Assembly: GCA_964648045.1 (NCBI GenBank)
Contig: CAZYNU010000016.1
Span: forward strand, 1-25,768
Source: JAGOUB01 sp964648045
GTDB lineage: Bacteria; Patescibacteriota; Gracilibacteria; Peribacterales; Peribacteraceae
DNA: 25,768 nucleotides
Direction: 5' to 3'
Shown here: in pieces, positions 1 through 7,378 of the stretch
How the letters are laid out: the number at the start of each line of letters is the position of its first letter
How positions within the stretch are numbered: the stretch's first letter is position 1
Notes under the pieces: generated by a model
Told to the model about the DNA's origin: nothing
The model's input: only the letters and a program-made list of their open reading frames with translations
Database searches by the model: none
Translations under genes and position numbers: made by a program

Positions 1-2
1 TC

Positions 3-467
3 ACACCTGAACGGGCATACATCTACAAGGGCGTAGAGGGTGTAAAAAACTATATGCGCCTCGCATTGCAGGCAGGAGAGGACATCTACACCATCGGCGG
101 CAAGGGTTCGTGGCTCGACCCAAAGCTGCGAATGTTCGTCGAATGGTTTCTAAAAGAAGCGCGCAAAAACAGCATCAAGCTGCATAACATCTACGATGCT
201 GAGGTGCAGGACTTGATGCCGGATGCGCCAAAACTTTTGAGCGAGCAGTATAAATTTCTCCCCAAGGAGTCATCGGGCGCGGGGGCAGTAGATGTCTTCG
301 GTGAGTACGTCGTGACGTTCTCCGGTATGGAAGTAGGGAAGATGCCCGACGATGTAACGGTGTTTGTCATTGCCAGCCCCACACTCGCTGAAAGCTACCG
401 GAAGTGGTGGAAAACACTCTGGAATCTGCTTCCCGAAGCCAACAAGGTTTCCGCTAAACGAGCGTAA
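3..467 (+). CDS. TrmB-like transcriptional regulator, C-terminal part (5' end outside window)
   Basis: The reading frame is open from the left edge, before the first ATG at 54, so this is the 3' end of a longer gene. The opening residues (YKGVEGVKNYM, then AGEDIYTIGGKGSW) resemble the start of the effector-sensing domain of TrmB-type regulators, where a RIYEGKEG-like strand follows the winged helix. The rest is an alpha/beta domain ending in an NPxLAxxY-like stretch (ASPTLAESYRKWWKTLW). In this family the N-terminal winged helix binds DNA and the C-terminal domain senses a ligand; the DNA-binding part must lie upstream of the window. No terminator follows the TAA stop. The assignment rests on motif resemblance only, and the ligand is unknown. 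Confidence 0.6.
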   Translation, partial: TPERAYIYKGVEGVKNYMRLALQAGEDIYTIGGKGSWLDPKLRMFVEWFLKEARKNSIKLHNIYDAEVQDLMPDAPKLLSEQYKFLPKESSGAGAVDVFGEYVVTFSGMEVGKMPDDVTVFVIASPTLAESYRKWWKTLWNLLPEANKVSAKRA

Positions 468-588
468 GAGCCGCCCCGCCCCAGTGCCCCATTTTGACGT
501 CATTTTTGGCCTTGGTACAACGAAAACCAGCATAAAATAAATCGAGAAACCCCTGGTCACCAGTTCGCCCTCTTTTGCCTTTCAGTAA

Positions 589-617
589 TGTACAAAAGTT
601 AAATAATATTGTATTAT
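589..617 (+). promoter_or_regulatory. Promoter of the orphan gene at 746
   Basis: A -35-like TGTACA (589-594) is followed by a 17-base spacer and a -10 TATTAT (612-617) in a strikingly AT-rich patch of an otherwise GC-rich window. Transcription would begin near 624, giving a leader of about 120 bases that contains the hairpin at 647-720. Confidence 0.6.
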
Positions 618-646
618 ATACATAGGTCATTCTCACTTAAAGACTG

Positions 647-720
647 AAGCAGGTATTGATCTGTGCTCACCGTCCGTGATGATTTGATGGTAGGACCGAG
701 CACAGATGTCCTACCTGCTT
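647..720 (+). promoter_or_regulatory. Long structured leader hairpin upstream of the orphan gene
   Basis: Three nested pairings are visible. AAGCAGGTA (647-655) pairs with TACCTGCTT (712-720), ATCTGTGCTC (659-668) pairs with GAGCACAGAT (698-707), and GTCC (672-675) pairs with GGAC (693-696). Small bulges (656-658 against 708-711) separate the outer helices. The 3' arm runs into TTTT then CCC, and the ribosome binding site of the next gene starts about 12 bases later. It could be a cis-regulatory RNA, a weak attenuator or a stabilising 5' structure. I do not recognise it as a known riboswitch class. Confidence 0.7.
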
Positions 721-745
721 TTCCCAGCGAGAAGGAAGAAGTGAC

Positions 746-997
746 ATGAAGATCGTTCTGGGTCGTGCGGATGAAGCGCCGCTGCTGCTGGACCAGGGTA
801 ACAACGCAGTGCTCATCCCGGTAGGTTTCACTCCTGCCGAGGCCGAGCAGCAATTGCTGCGATCCCTCGAAGAAGGTTGCACCCTTTCCCTGCCGCCTGC
901 GATGTACGCGAAGATCCTGGCGACGCTCGTTTCCGAATTGCGTTCCGCCGGTACTTTTCCCGCTTACGTCGAACCCCAGCCGCTTTCTGCGGAATAA
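746..997 (+). CDS. Small orphan protein, 83 aa, behind a structured leader
   Basis: I do not recognise this protein. It is acidic to neutral, has no cysteine pair, signal peptide or membrane segment, and reads as a beta-hairpin start (MKIVLGR, then NNAVLIPVGF) followed by two amphipathic helices around EAEQQLLRSLEE and AMYAKILATLVSEL. The start is well supported: AAGGA at 732-736 lies 9 bases before the ATG, and a promoter and large hairpin lie upstream. A strong terminator follows 40 bases after the stop. The gene is therefore a self-contained unit with its own 5' and 3' signals. Its codon use fits the neighbours. A role in stress or regulation is possible but nothing in the sequence shows it. 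Confidence 0.75.
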   Translation: MKIVLGRADEAPLLLDQGNNAVLIPVGFTPAEAEQQLLRSLEEGCTLSLPPAMYAKILATLVSELRSAGTFPAYVEPQPLSAE

Positions 998-1002
998 GTG
1001 AT

Positions 1003-1034
1003 AGGACACACATTGTCCTGTGATGCGTCACAGG
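1003..1034 (+). repeat. Two overlapping 3' hairpins before the terminator
   Basis: AGGACA (1003-1008) pairs with TGTCCT (1014-1019). CCTGTGA (1017-1023) pairs with TCACAGG (1028-1034). The two helices share bases 1017-1019, so they cannot both form fully. They sit just upstream of the terminator hairpin at 1038. Confidence 0.6.
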
Positions 1035-1037
1035 CGA

Positions 1038-1068
1038 GCGGCACCGAGTGCAATCGGTGCCGCATTTT
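1038..1068 (+). terminator. Intrinsic terminator of the orphan gene at 746
   Basis: GCGGCACCGA (1038-1047), loop GTGCAA, then TCGGTGCCGC (1054-1063), a perfect 10-bp GC-rich stem, followed by CA and TTTT. It also lies at the 3' end of the convergent minus-strand gene, but on that strand no T run follows. Confidence 0.85.
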
Positions 1069-1612
1069 AGAGGTGGAGGGCGGCTCGAAACCCGCGCGCG
1101 GCGTAGTACGAGTCGGCGCCGTTGTGGTAGGTGAAGACAGCGTCGTAGCGCCGGTCGCAGAAGAGCGCGCCGCCGAGTTTGCGAATGGCGGCCGGCGTCA
1201 GGATCCAGCTGGAGGTTTTCCGATCGAATTCGCCCACTTCCTGGAGCGCGCGGTACTCCGCCTCGTCGAGCAGTTCGATGCCCATGGTTTCGGCCAGGTT
1301 CATGGCGCTGTCCTTGGGCTTGTGCTCCTTGCGGGCGCGCAGGGCCAGGTCGTCGTAGCAGAGGCTGCGGCGGCCCTTGGGCGACTCCTCACTGCAGTCA
1401 ACGAACGCCCACTCGCCCTTCTTGAGACTGACCACGTCGGGTTCGCCGCCAGTCTCCTCCATCTGCTGGAGCGACCAGAGCGCAGCGTCTTTCAGCTTGG
1501 CGGCGACGGCCTCCCACTTGAGGCCTTTGTGGCGCGCCGCGTGCTTCTCGAAGCGCGTCTGGAGGGTCTTCAGCAGGGCGTCGCGCTCCTTGGGGGAGAG
1601 GGTCTTGGGCAT
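1067..1612 (-). CDS. DUF4256 family protein
   Basis: This 181-aa protein matches the DUF4256 family along its length. Visible family hallmarks are LSPKERDALLKTLQTRFEKH near the N-terminus, MEETGGEPDVV and DCSEESPKGRRSLCYD in the middle, MGIELLDEAEYRALQ, and KLGGALFCDRRYDAVFTYHNGA with YYAARGFR at the C-terminus. The family function is unknown. I chose the ATG at 1612 over the one at 1627 because TACACT (1624-1619) ends exactly 6 bases before it, the leaderless pattern seen repeatedly here. The gene lies 26 bases downstream of the SNF2-like gene on the same strand. Whether the two work together is not shown by the sequence. Confidence 0.92.
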   Translation of the reverse strand: MPKTLSPKERDALLKTLQTRFEKHAARHKGLKWEAVAAKLKDAALWSLQQMEETGGEPDVVSLKKGEWAFVDCSEESPKGRRSLCYDDLALRARKEHKPKDSAMNLAETMGIELLDEAEYRALQEVGEFDRKTSSWILTPAAIRKLGGALFCDRRYDAVFTYHNGADSYYAARGFRAALHL

Positions 1613-1618
1613 GGCTGC

Positions 1619-1624
1619 AGTGTA
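1619..1624 (-). promoter_or_regulatory. -10 element of leaderless DUF4256 gene
   Basis: TACACT on the minus strand, with a 6-base gap (GCAGCC) to the ATG at 1612. Transcription should start on the start codon. No clear -35 is seen. Confidence 0.6.
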
Positions 1625-1638
1625 CATCCTCTTCGCGA

Positions 1639-4600
1639 TCAGATCGCCAGGTCCGGCAAGTCCGGCATCTCGGAGGAGTCCACGATGCCGTCATTGATCA
1701 GGCGGAAGCGCGTGCGCTGCGTGCGCAGCCCGGCCACACGCACTTCGTCGTAGGTGCCCTGTGCGAAGAACGTGTCGTAGGCAGTGGCCAATCCCTCGCG
1801 TTCGGCGACCTGCCGGCTGCGCACCTCTGTGAACGTGCCGTTGTCGTTGCGGCGGACCCAGACCTGGCGCATGCGCTGTAGGAACGATTCCGGGTAGTGC
1901 GCGACCATGCGCGCGTAGCGGACGGTCTGGTGCGTCTGGTGCTCGTGGTCGATGCGGTGGATGCGGTCCTCGGCCTGGATCTCCTGCACGCAGTCGGCGG
2001 GCAGGTCGTCGAAGATCATCGCCTTGCCGGCGGTGAAGGTAACGCCCACGGCGCCGGCTGAGTAGGTGGCGATCATCACGCGGCGTTCGGGCGCGTTCTG
2101 GAAGGCGAGACGTTCGTAGTCCATCGCGGACATAACCTCTCCGTTGGGATCTTCCAGCGGCAGGCCTCGTTCATCCATCGCCCACCGGCCATTATCCTCT
2201 TGGCGATAGCGGATTGGCTCACCTTCGGTGTTTGTGCGCAATTTTTGCGAGGCGGTGACGCCGGTGTAGAGGCTCGGGCAGTGGGCGGCCAACATGGCGG
2301 CGTACTTCTCGGCCTGGGCGTTGTACTGGCAGAAGACGACGACCTTGCGGCCTTCGGCCAGCAGCGTCTCGACATCTGCGATCAGCTTGCAGGCCTTAGG
2401 GTCCTCAACGTCGCTCACGCCGATGTAGGCCGGGTTGTTCGCGACCTGGCGCAGGGCGTGTACCTTGGCCAGGGCGAACTGGTTGTTGCGCAGTGAATCG
2501 AGCGCAGCGACGGCATCGCGCGGCAGGTAACGGTCGTAGCGTTGGCACCATGCCTGCCAATCGAGCATGAGCTCATAGATGGCCTGGCATTGCTCTTCCA
2601 GGAGCGTGAACGAGCCCATCTCCGTCTCCGGGACATGCTCTTTGCGCGGCAGGCGGTGGCGCTGCTGCTCGATGGGCAGGTTGGGATCCATCTCCTCGAG
2701 CACGTCCTCCTTTGTGAAGCGGATGACGTAGCGGTTTTTGAAGATGCTTAGCGTGCGCAGGGCCTCAGGATTGTTGGCGGGGAAAGCGCGCATGAAGGCG
2801 GCGTCGCTCGCGAAGCGGGGATCGTCCGGCTCCAGGTTGTGGAGCATGCGCCGCAAGGTCTTGGGGTCCTTGAACGGCGTAGCGGAGAGGAAGAGGTGGA
2901 ACTTCGCCTGCAGGCGGCGGGCGCCCTTGGATTGCTCGCTGCCCAGGTTGAGCAGGCCGTGCGCTTCGTCGTGCACCACGATCGTGTCCTGGTCGGCGAG
3001 CAGGCCGTAGCGCTCGTCGCCTTCGCTGCCGCGCAGGTAATCGACGTTGGTGACGATGTGCGTCGCCTCCGTCTCGCGCAGGAGCGCCAGGCGGTCGTCG
3101 TAGCGGACGTTCTGCAGGGTTAGGATGTCGGAATGCACCAGCGCTCGGGCTGCTTCCTCGGACCAGCTCGTGACCACGGCGTTCGGGACGATGATGGTGG
3201 CGGGGTCGCCGTTCACGGCCACGAGGGCGGTGCGGGTCTTGCCGAGGCCAGGGTCGTTGGCCAGTACCACGCCGCGCTCGCCTTCGGCGATGCGCCGCTG
3301 GATCTCGGCTACGCAGTACTTCTGGAAGAAGTAGAGCGGACTATCCTCACGCACGTTGGGATAGGTTGTCCGGTTGATCTCGCGGAAGCGAGCCAACACT
3401 TTCCGAAGTACGGTGCGGACGGTGGGACTCGTCGACTTGGCGATGAGCTCTTGGACGTAATCTCGCCCCTGCTCGAAGCCGCCAGCGAACTTGCGGATGA
3501 GAGCGAGCTCGGTCTGGCGGACGACGAACTCTTGCCGGCCGGCGTCAGTGCGGATCTCGTCGAGCGTCTCGCGGCCCATCTGGTTGAGTAGGCCCACGAG
3601 CGCCTCGATGTCGTCGGGCGTGCCGGTCTGGTGGACTGCTACTTGCAGGGCTGGTCCGGACTGCCGGTTGCCGTGGTGGAGGGGGATGAGGCGCAGGTCG
3701 TTGCGCTGGCCGATCGCCAGGGCGACGCGCGCATGGAAGTGGCCGTCCTCCCCCACACGGATGCGGCGGGAGGTTGCGGCACCTTCCACGATCAAGCTGT
3801 CGGCACCGGGGGCGACGCCTTCGAGCAGGACGGTGCCTTCGCCTGTATGAGCCGGCAAGGCCTGGGTCAGCTGGCAGGGTTCGAGCAGCTGTTCGAAATC
3901 GCCGTACTCGAAGACGCGCCGGTTGTGCAGTTGGCGGAAGGCATGGGCGACCAGCCGATCGGCCTCCTCGGCGAGGAGTTCGGGGTGGTTGACCGCGAGG
4001 AAGATGCGGAGCTTTCCGGGACTGTCGGAGAGTAGGGCGATGGCGTCCTGCAGGCCGAGGCTCTCGATGCGCGCCTCGAGTGACGCCTCGTCGCGGCCGT
4101 CCATGAAGGCGAGGAAGCCTTCCCAGCCGCCTTGGACACGGAATCTATCAAGGATGAGCTCGTATAAAGCTCCCGATGGAGTTTTCCTGATGGCCTCCGA
4201 ATTTCTCCATGTGTCTTTATTTAATTCATGCAAAGCAAAAAGTGCCAAGAAATCCTCCCGTGTCTCGCAAGCGGCAACCTGTCTAGTGAAGGACAGCTCT
4301 AATAGCCTCACATCAATCGGGTCTTTGCTGCGAGAGCCCATGAATGCGAGAAACCCTTTCCAGCCACCTTGATCGGCAAATTTATTCTTTAATGCTACGT
4401 ATACCGCATTTTTTCTTATCTCGCTTAATTTTTCCGAACTCCTCCACACATCCTCACTTAACTGATGGAGCCCGAATAGCTGCAAATAATNNNNNNNNNN
4501 NNNNNNNNNNNNNNNNNNNNNNNNNNNNNNNNNNNNNNNNNNNNNNNNNNNNNNNNNNNNNNNNNNNNNNNNNNNNNNNNNNNNNNNNNNTGCGAGGGCC

Positions 4601-5446
4601 CATGAAGGCGAGAAACCCTTCCCAGCCGCCTTCAGCAGCGAACTTATTTTTGAGCGCGGTGTATACACCGCCCTTTCTTGCATTATTTAATTTTCCTGAA
4701 CTCCTCCACACATCCTCACTTAACTGATGGAGCCCGAATAGCTGCAAATAATCCTCGCGTGTTTCGCAAGCAGCTACCTGCTCAGTCAGCGGCAATGTCA
4801 AAAGCTCCTTATTAATCGCTCGCTTACTGCGAGGGCCCATGAAGGCGAGAAACCCTTCCCAGCCGCCTTCAGCAGCGAACTTCTTGCTGAGTGCCATAGA
4901 TAGGCTCTGCTTATGAAGCTTTGTTAGTTTCCCGGTACTCCTCCAATCATCTTCATCTAATCCGTGGAGCGCGAATAACTGCAAATAATCCTCGCGTGTC
5001 TCACAGGCGGCCACCTGTTTATTAAACGATAATTTTAAGAGCTCCTCATCAATTGGTCGTTTGCTGCGAGGGCCCATGAATGCGAGGAATCCTTTCCATC
5101 CGCCCTGGTCTACGAACTGATCTGTTAGAGCCTGGTATAAACTGTGTTTACCTGTGTCTCGCAATGCATGTGAACTTCGCCATATATCTTCATCCAACTC
5201 ATGCAGCGCGAATAGCGCCAGGAAATCCTCCCGCGTCTCGCAAGCGGCGACCTGCAAGCGGTAGCTGGTGTGCTGCATGATCCCTGCAATTCTTTCGGCC
5301 TCCTCCGTCTCCATCACCTCCTCCACATCCCGTCGCAGCACATCCCGCAGCGACTGGATCGCGGCAGCTTCGCGCGCGTCGACCTGCCGCGGGGTCGCGG
5401 CTTCAGTCGGGCTGTCGATCCGACGCTTCGGTGGGTTGGACGTCAT
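1639..5446 (-). CDS. Giant SNF2-family ATPase with N-terminal 79-aa tandem repeats (interrupted by assembly gap)
   Basis: I read this as one gene cut by the N block: the N-terminal half is 5446-4591 (285 codons) and the C-terminal half is 4490-1639 (950 codons). After about 60 residues of charged helix come at least five 79-residue repeats (5254-4045), then a helical linker and a beta-rich segment (about 3850-3640, LLEGVAPGADSLIVEG). The ATPase core follows. Motif I is NDPGLGKT (near 3236-3262), Ia IIVPNAVVTSW, II HDEAH (near 2960-2973), III LSATPF (near 2871-2889), IV KVVVFCQY, V TYSAGAVGVTFT, and VI QAEDRIHRI (near 1950-1978). All motifs look intact, so an active DNA-dependent ATPase or remodeller is likely. 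The start at 5446 is favoured by promoter-like sequence just upstream; an upstream ATG at 5545 would lie before that promoter. It could act in repair, transcription recycling or defence, and the sequence does not decide. Confidence 0.85.
4045..5254 (-). repeat. Tandem 237-bp coding repeats (79 aa each)
   Basis: Units begin at QVAACETRED and end after the GGWxGFLAFMG block. By the shared register they start at 5254, 5017, 4780, (gap) and 4281, with one more unit visible from 4490 to 4282. The spacing of the TGCGAGGGCCCATG word (5065, 4828, 4591) is exactly 237 bp, and the diverged copies at 4329 and 4102 keep the same register. The conserved core is acidic then aromatic: CETRED[FY]L.LF.LH.L..D.WR, a variable stretch, then L...F...GGW.GFLAFM. 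Flanks of the gap are perfect repeats: 4439-4490 equals 4701-4752 (52 bp), and 4591-4645 equals 4828-4882 (55 bp). Confidence 0.95.
4491..4590. other. Assembly gap (100 Ns) inside the repeat array
   Basis: One hundred Ns, a usual placeholder length. The reading frames on the two sides do not join through 100 bases, but they do join if the missing length is 75 bp plus multiples of 237 bp, as the repeat register demands. Confidence 0.97.
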
Positions 5447-5473
5447 GGATAGGCCAAGAACTGGCCATTGTAC

Positions 5474-5501
5474 TTTGTACAAGATATTGAAAATTTCGCA
5501 A
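5474..5501 (-). promoter_or_regulatory. Probable promoter of the SNF2-like gene
   Basis: On the minus strand TTGCGA (5501-5496), a 16-base spacer and TACAAA (5479-5474). An alternative -10, TACAAT, lies at 5472-5467. Either gives a short leader of about 10-20 bases without a ribosome binding site before the ATG at 5446. Confidence 0.45.
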
Positions 5502-5571
5502 ATACTAAGATGGGCCGATCTTGCGGTACTCGCCGTGCGCGCCATCCCCCTGCCATAAACCCGATCCCTGC

Positions 5572-5577
5572 TAGACT
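5572..5577 (+). promoter_or_regulatory. -10 element of leaderless DUF1653 gene
   Basis: TAGACT with a 6-base gap (CGTTCC) to the ATG at 5584. It implies that transcription starts at the start codon. Confidence 0.6.
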
Positions 5578-5583
5578 CGTTCC

Positions 5584-5796
5584 ATGCCCGCCGCCCCCCT
5601 CCTCGGCCAGCGCTTCCGCCACTACAAGGGTGGGCTCTACGAGGTGATCACGGTCGCCCAGCTCGAAGCCACGCACGAGCCGTTGGTGGTGTATCGCGCC
5701 GAGGTCGACGGGACGGTCTGGGCGCGGCCGCTTTCCCAGTGGTCCGAGACGGTGGAGCATGAGGGGCAATCAGTTATTCGCTTCACCTCGCTCTGA
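5584..5796 (+). CDS. DUF1653 domain protein
   Basis: A 70-aa protein that is almost entirely a DUF1653 domain. G-x-RFRHYKGGLYEV at the start, EPLVVYRAEVDGTVWARPLSQWSETV in two overlapping blocks in the middle and a closing VIRF strand match the family pattern (a small beta-barrel-like fold; biochemical role unknown). The start follows a -10 hexamer by 6 bases. The stop codon overlaps the next ATG by one base (TGATG at 5794-5798), so the two genes are likely translated together. Confidence 0.9.
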   Translation: MPAAPLLGQRFRHYKGGLYEVITVAQLEATHEPLVVYRAEVDGTVWARPLSQWSETVEHEGQSVIRFTSL

Positions 5797-6371
5797 TGCC
5801 GAAGGCTGAGTATCCTCTCAAGGCATTCCCCACGGCCACGCGCTTCGAGGCCTGGCTCAAGGCGAACCACGCCACGGCCGACGGCCTGCGGCTGCGGCTC
5901 TTTAAGAAGGATGCCGGCACCAAGACGGTCAGCTACGCCGAGGCGCTCGACGCCGCGCTCTGCTACGGCTGGATTGACGGCCAGAAGCGCAGCCTCGACG
6001 CCGAGTCGTGGATCCAGATCTTCACGCCGCGTCGCGCCCGCAGCATCTGGTCGAAGAAGAACCAGGAGCACGTCGCGCGCTTGATTGCGGAGAAGCGCAT
6101 GCGTCCCGCCGGCCAGGCCGCCATCGATGCTGCCAAGGCCGACGGCCGCTGGGAGCGCGCTTACGACTCTCCCAAGAACATGACGGTTCCAGCCGATTTC
6201 CTGGCGGCGGTGCAGAAGCACAAGAAGGCGGCCGCCCACTTCGCCACGCTCAACAAGGCTAACACCTATGCCATTGCTTGGAGATTGCAGACGGCCAAGA
6301 GGCCCGAGACTCGGGTTAAGCGCTTTGCGGCCCTCTTGGCCATGCTAAAGCGGGGTGAGAAGCTTCATTAA
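5796..6371 (+). CDS. YdeI/OmpD-associated (OmdA) family protein
   Basis: A 191-aa protein of the YdeI/OmdA family. Visible hallmarks are the N-terminal ATRFEAWLKANH segment, GLRLRLFKKDAGTKTVSYAE, the LCYGWIDGQKRSLD block, the FTPRRARSIWSKKN motif and a C-terminal helical domain (VPADFLAAVQKHKKAAAHF) ending in a lysine- and arginine-rich helix with KRF and LKRGEK. Family members are soluble. Some have been linked to bacteriocin or envelope-stress protection, but the biochemical activity is not established. It overlaps the DUF1653 gene by one base, indicating translational coupling. A T7 run at 6401-6407 follows without a convincing hairpin. Confidence 0.9.
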   Translation: MPKAEYPLKAFPTATRFEAWLKANHATADGLRLRLFKKDAGTKTVSYAEALDAALCYGWIDGQKRSLDAESWIQIFTPRRARSIWSKKNQEHVARLIAEKRMRPAGQAAIDAAKADGRWERAYDSPKNMTVPADFLAAVQKHKKAAAHFATLNKANTYAIAWRLQTAKRPETRVKRFAALLAMLKRGEKLH

Positions 6372-6411
6372 GCGGTTGAGCGGATATCTGTCTAGCGTTC
6401 TTTTTTTAACG

Positions 6412-6417
6412 TATTCT
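6412..6417 (+). promoter_or_regulatory. -10 element of the winged-helix regulator gene
   Basis: TATTCT with a 7-base gap (GTGAATC) to the ATG at 6425. It fits the leaderless pattern; no good -35 is seen. Confidence 0.55.
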
Positions 6418-6424
6418 GTGAATC

Positions 6425-7288
6425 ATGTTTCGCATCGACCCTTCCGATGAACTCGCTAGCGCCATTCTGCAGCTGGTGGCACAGCGGCCCGGGTTGTCGG
6501 TAGCCGAGCTCCACGCTGCTCTTAAAAAGAAAAAGAGCGTTACTCTGCAACACCTTTACCGCAAGCTTAACCAGCTGATTGCAGAAGAGGTCATCATCAA
6601 GCATCAAGCCGTACTGACGGCCAACCTCATGTGGCTGTCCTACTTACAGTATTTCGCCGCGGAAGCTAAGGCAGCCTTGGCCAAAAATACAATGCTCGAC
6701 GTCTTCCCGCTGAAGCAGGGTCAGCGTATTGCATTCTCGGCAAAGTCTATGAGCGAGGTGCAGACACTCTGGCACCATTTACTCGTGCAGTTGCACCGAC
6801 AGCTCCCGCAAAAAAAGCTCCACAAGTACTACTCACACGCCTGGTGGGTGTGGAATAAGCGAACGCTTGACGTGGCCTTCTACAAAAAAATTCTCGCAGC
6901 AGGCGTGCGTTGTTTGTGGCTCTACGGCAATAATACGTACCTAGATCGCGCGGCTGTGACGATGTCTCCCGACCTGATCGACTCGCGCATTGCGCTCGAT
7001 GCGCCGTTCCCGGCCGAGGGCTACAACCTGAACGTGTACGGTGACTACGTCTTTGAATGCTCGTTCCCGGCGCACATCGCACGACACTTGGACCTAGTGT
7101 TTTCGTCGGTGCGATCTCAAGAGAAGAAAGACCTGGCGATCATCGATAACATCTTTGCGATGGAGTCGGAGTTCACCGTGACCATCTGGAACAACCCCAC
7201 ACTTGCCTTGAAGTTCCAGAAGAGCATTGAGCGCTACTTCCTCTTTGGTGCCAAGCTTATGCCGGACGAGGATGTGACCAGAAACTAA
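6425..7288 (+). CDS. Winged-helix transcriptional regulator, TrmB-like
   Basis: This 287-aa protein begins with a winged-helix domain. Residues about 8-65 read helix, helix (GLSVAELHAALKKKK), recognition helix (TLQHLYRKLNQLIAEE) and wing (VIIKHQAVLT). The remaining 200 residues form an alpha/beta domain with YYSHAWWVWNKRTLDVAFY, a strand VRCLWLYG and a late strand-helix pair (EFTVTIWNNP followed by TLALKFQKSIERYFLF). That last element resembles the end of the partial regulator at the left edge (VTVFVIASPTLAESYRKWW), so both may be TrmB-like. The start is set by TATTCT 7 bases upstream. A perfect 14-bp palindrome lies 7 bases after the stop and could be an operator. The ligand and targets are unknown. 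Confidence 0.6.
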   Translation: MFRIDPSDELASAILQLVAQRPGLSVAELHAALKKKKSVTLQHLYRKLNQLIAEEVIIKHQAVLTANLMWLSYLQYFAAEAKAALAKNTMLDVFPLKQGQRIAFSAKSMSEVQTLWHHLLVQLHRQLPQKKLHKYYSHAWWVWNKRTLDVAFYKKILAAGVRCLWLYGNNTYLDRAAVTMSPDLIDSRIALDAPFPAEGYNLNVYGDYVFECSFPAHIARHLDLVFSSVRSQEKKDLAIIDNIFAMESEFTVTIWNNPTLALKFQKSIERYFLFGAKLMPDEDVTRN

Positions 7289-7294
7289 CATAAA

Positions 7295-7308
7295 ATGTTC
7301 ATGAACAT
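7295..7308. promoter_or_regulatory. Perfect 14-bp palindrome (possible operator)
   Basis: ATGTTCATGAACAT reads the same on both strands. It sits between the winged-helix gene and the HD gene, upstream of the likely promoter of the latter. It could be a dimeric regulator site; as an RNA hairpin it would have almost no loop, which favours a DNA role. Confidence 0.5.
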
Positions 7309-7320
7309 AAATGGTTATTT

Positions 7321-7344
7321 TTGGCTTTAATAAGCCAATATTCT
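7321..7344 (+). other. AT-rich hairpin and candidate -10 region between the regulator and HD genes
   Basis: TTGGCTT (7321-7327) pairs with AAGCCAA (7332-7338) around a TAAT loop, followed by TATTCTCTTATTCT. This may be a weak terminator of the regulator gene, or its T-rich tail may contain the promoter of the HD gene (TATTCT at 7339-7344 or 7347-7352). The sequence does not decide between them. Confidence 0.35.
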
Positions 7345-7378
7345 CTTATTCTAGGTGTGGGTTTGTGCGGTAATGGCC

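Noticed and set aside
495..502. TGACGTCA palindrome in the 468-745 spacer as an operator
   Set aside because: Only 8 bp, flanked by T runs on both sides that do not extend the symmetry, and about 90 bases from the nearest promoter element.
1639..4490. Classification of the large ATPase as a type I or type III restriction subunit
   Set aside because: Motifs (DPGLGKT, HDEAH, QAEDRIHRI) fit SNF2-type ATPases; no nuclease, methylase or specificity gene is adjacent, and the N-terminal repeats are not typical of those subunits.
4454..4683. Apparent end of one minus-strand gene and start of another at the N block
   Set aside because: Both ends arise only because the 100 placeholder Ns break the reading frame. 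The repeat register shows that one gene runs through.
4045..5254. Regularly spaced repeats as a CRISPR array
   Set aside because: The units are 237 bp, coding, in frame and diverged; there are no short identical repeats with unique spacers and no cas genes.
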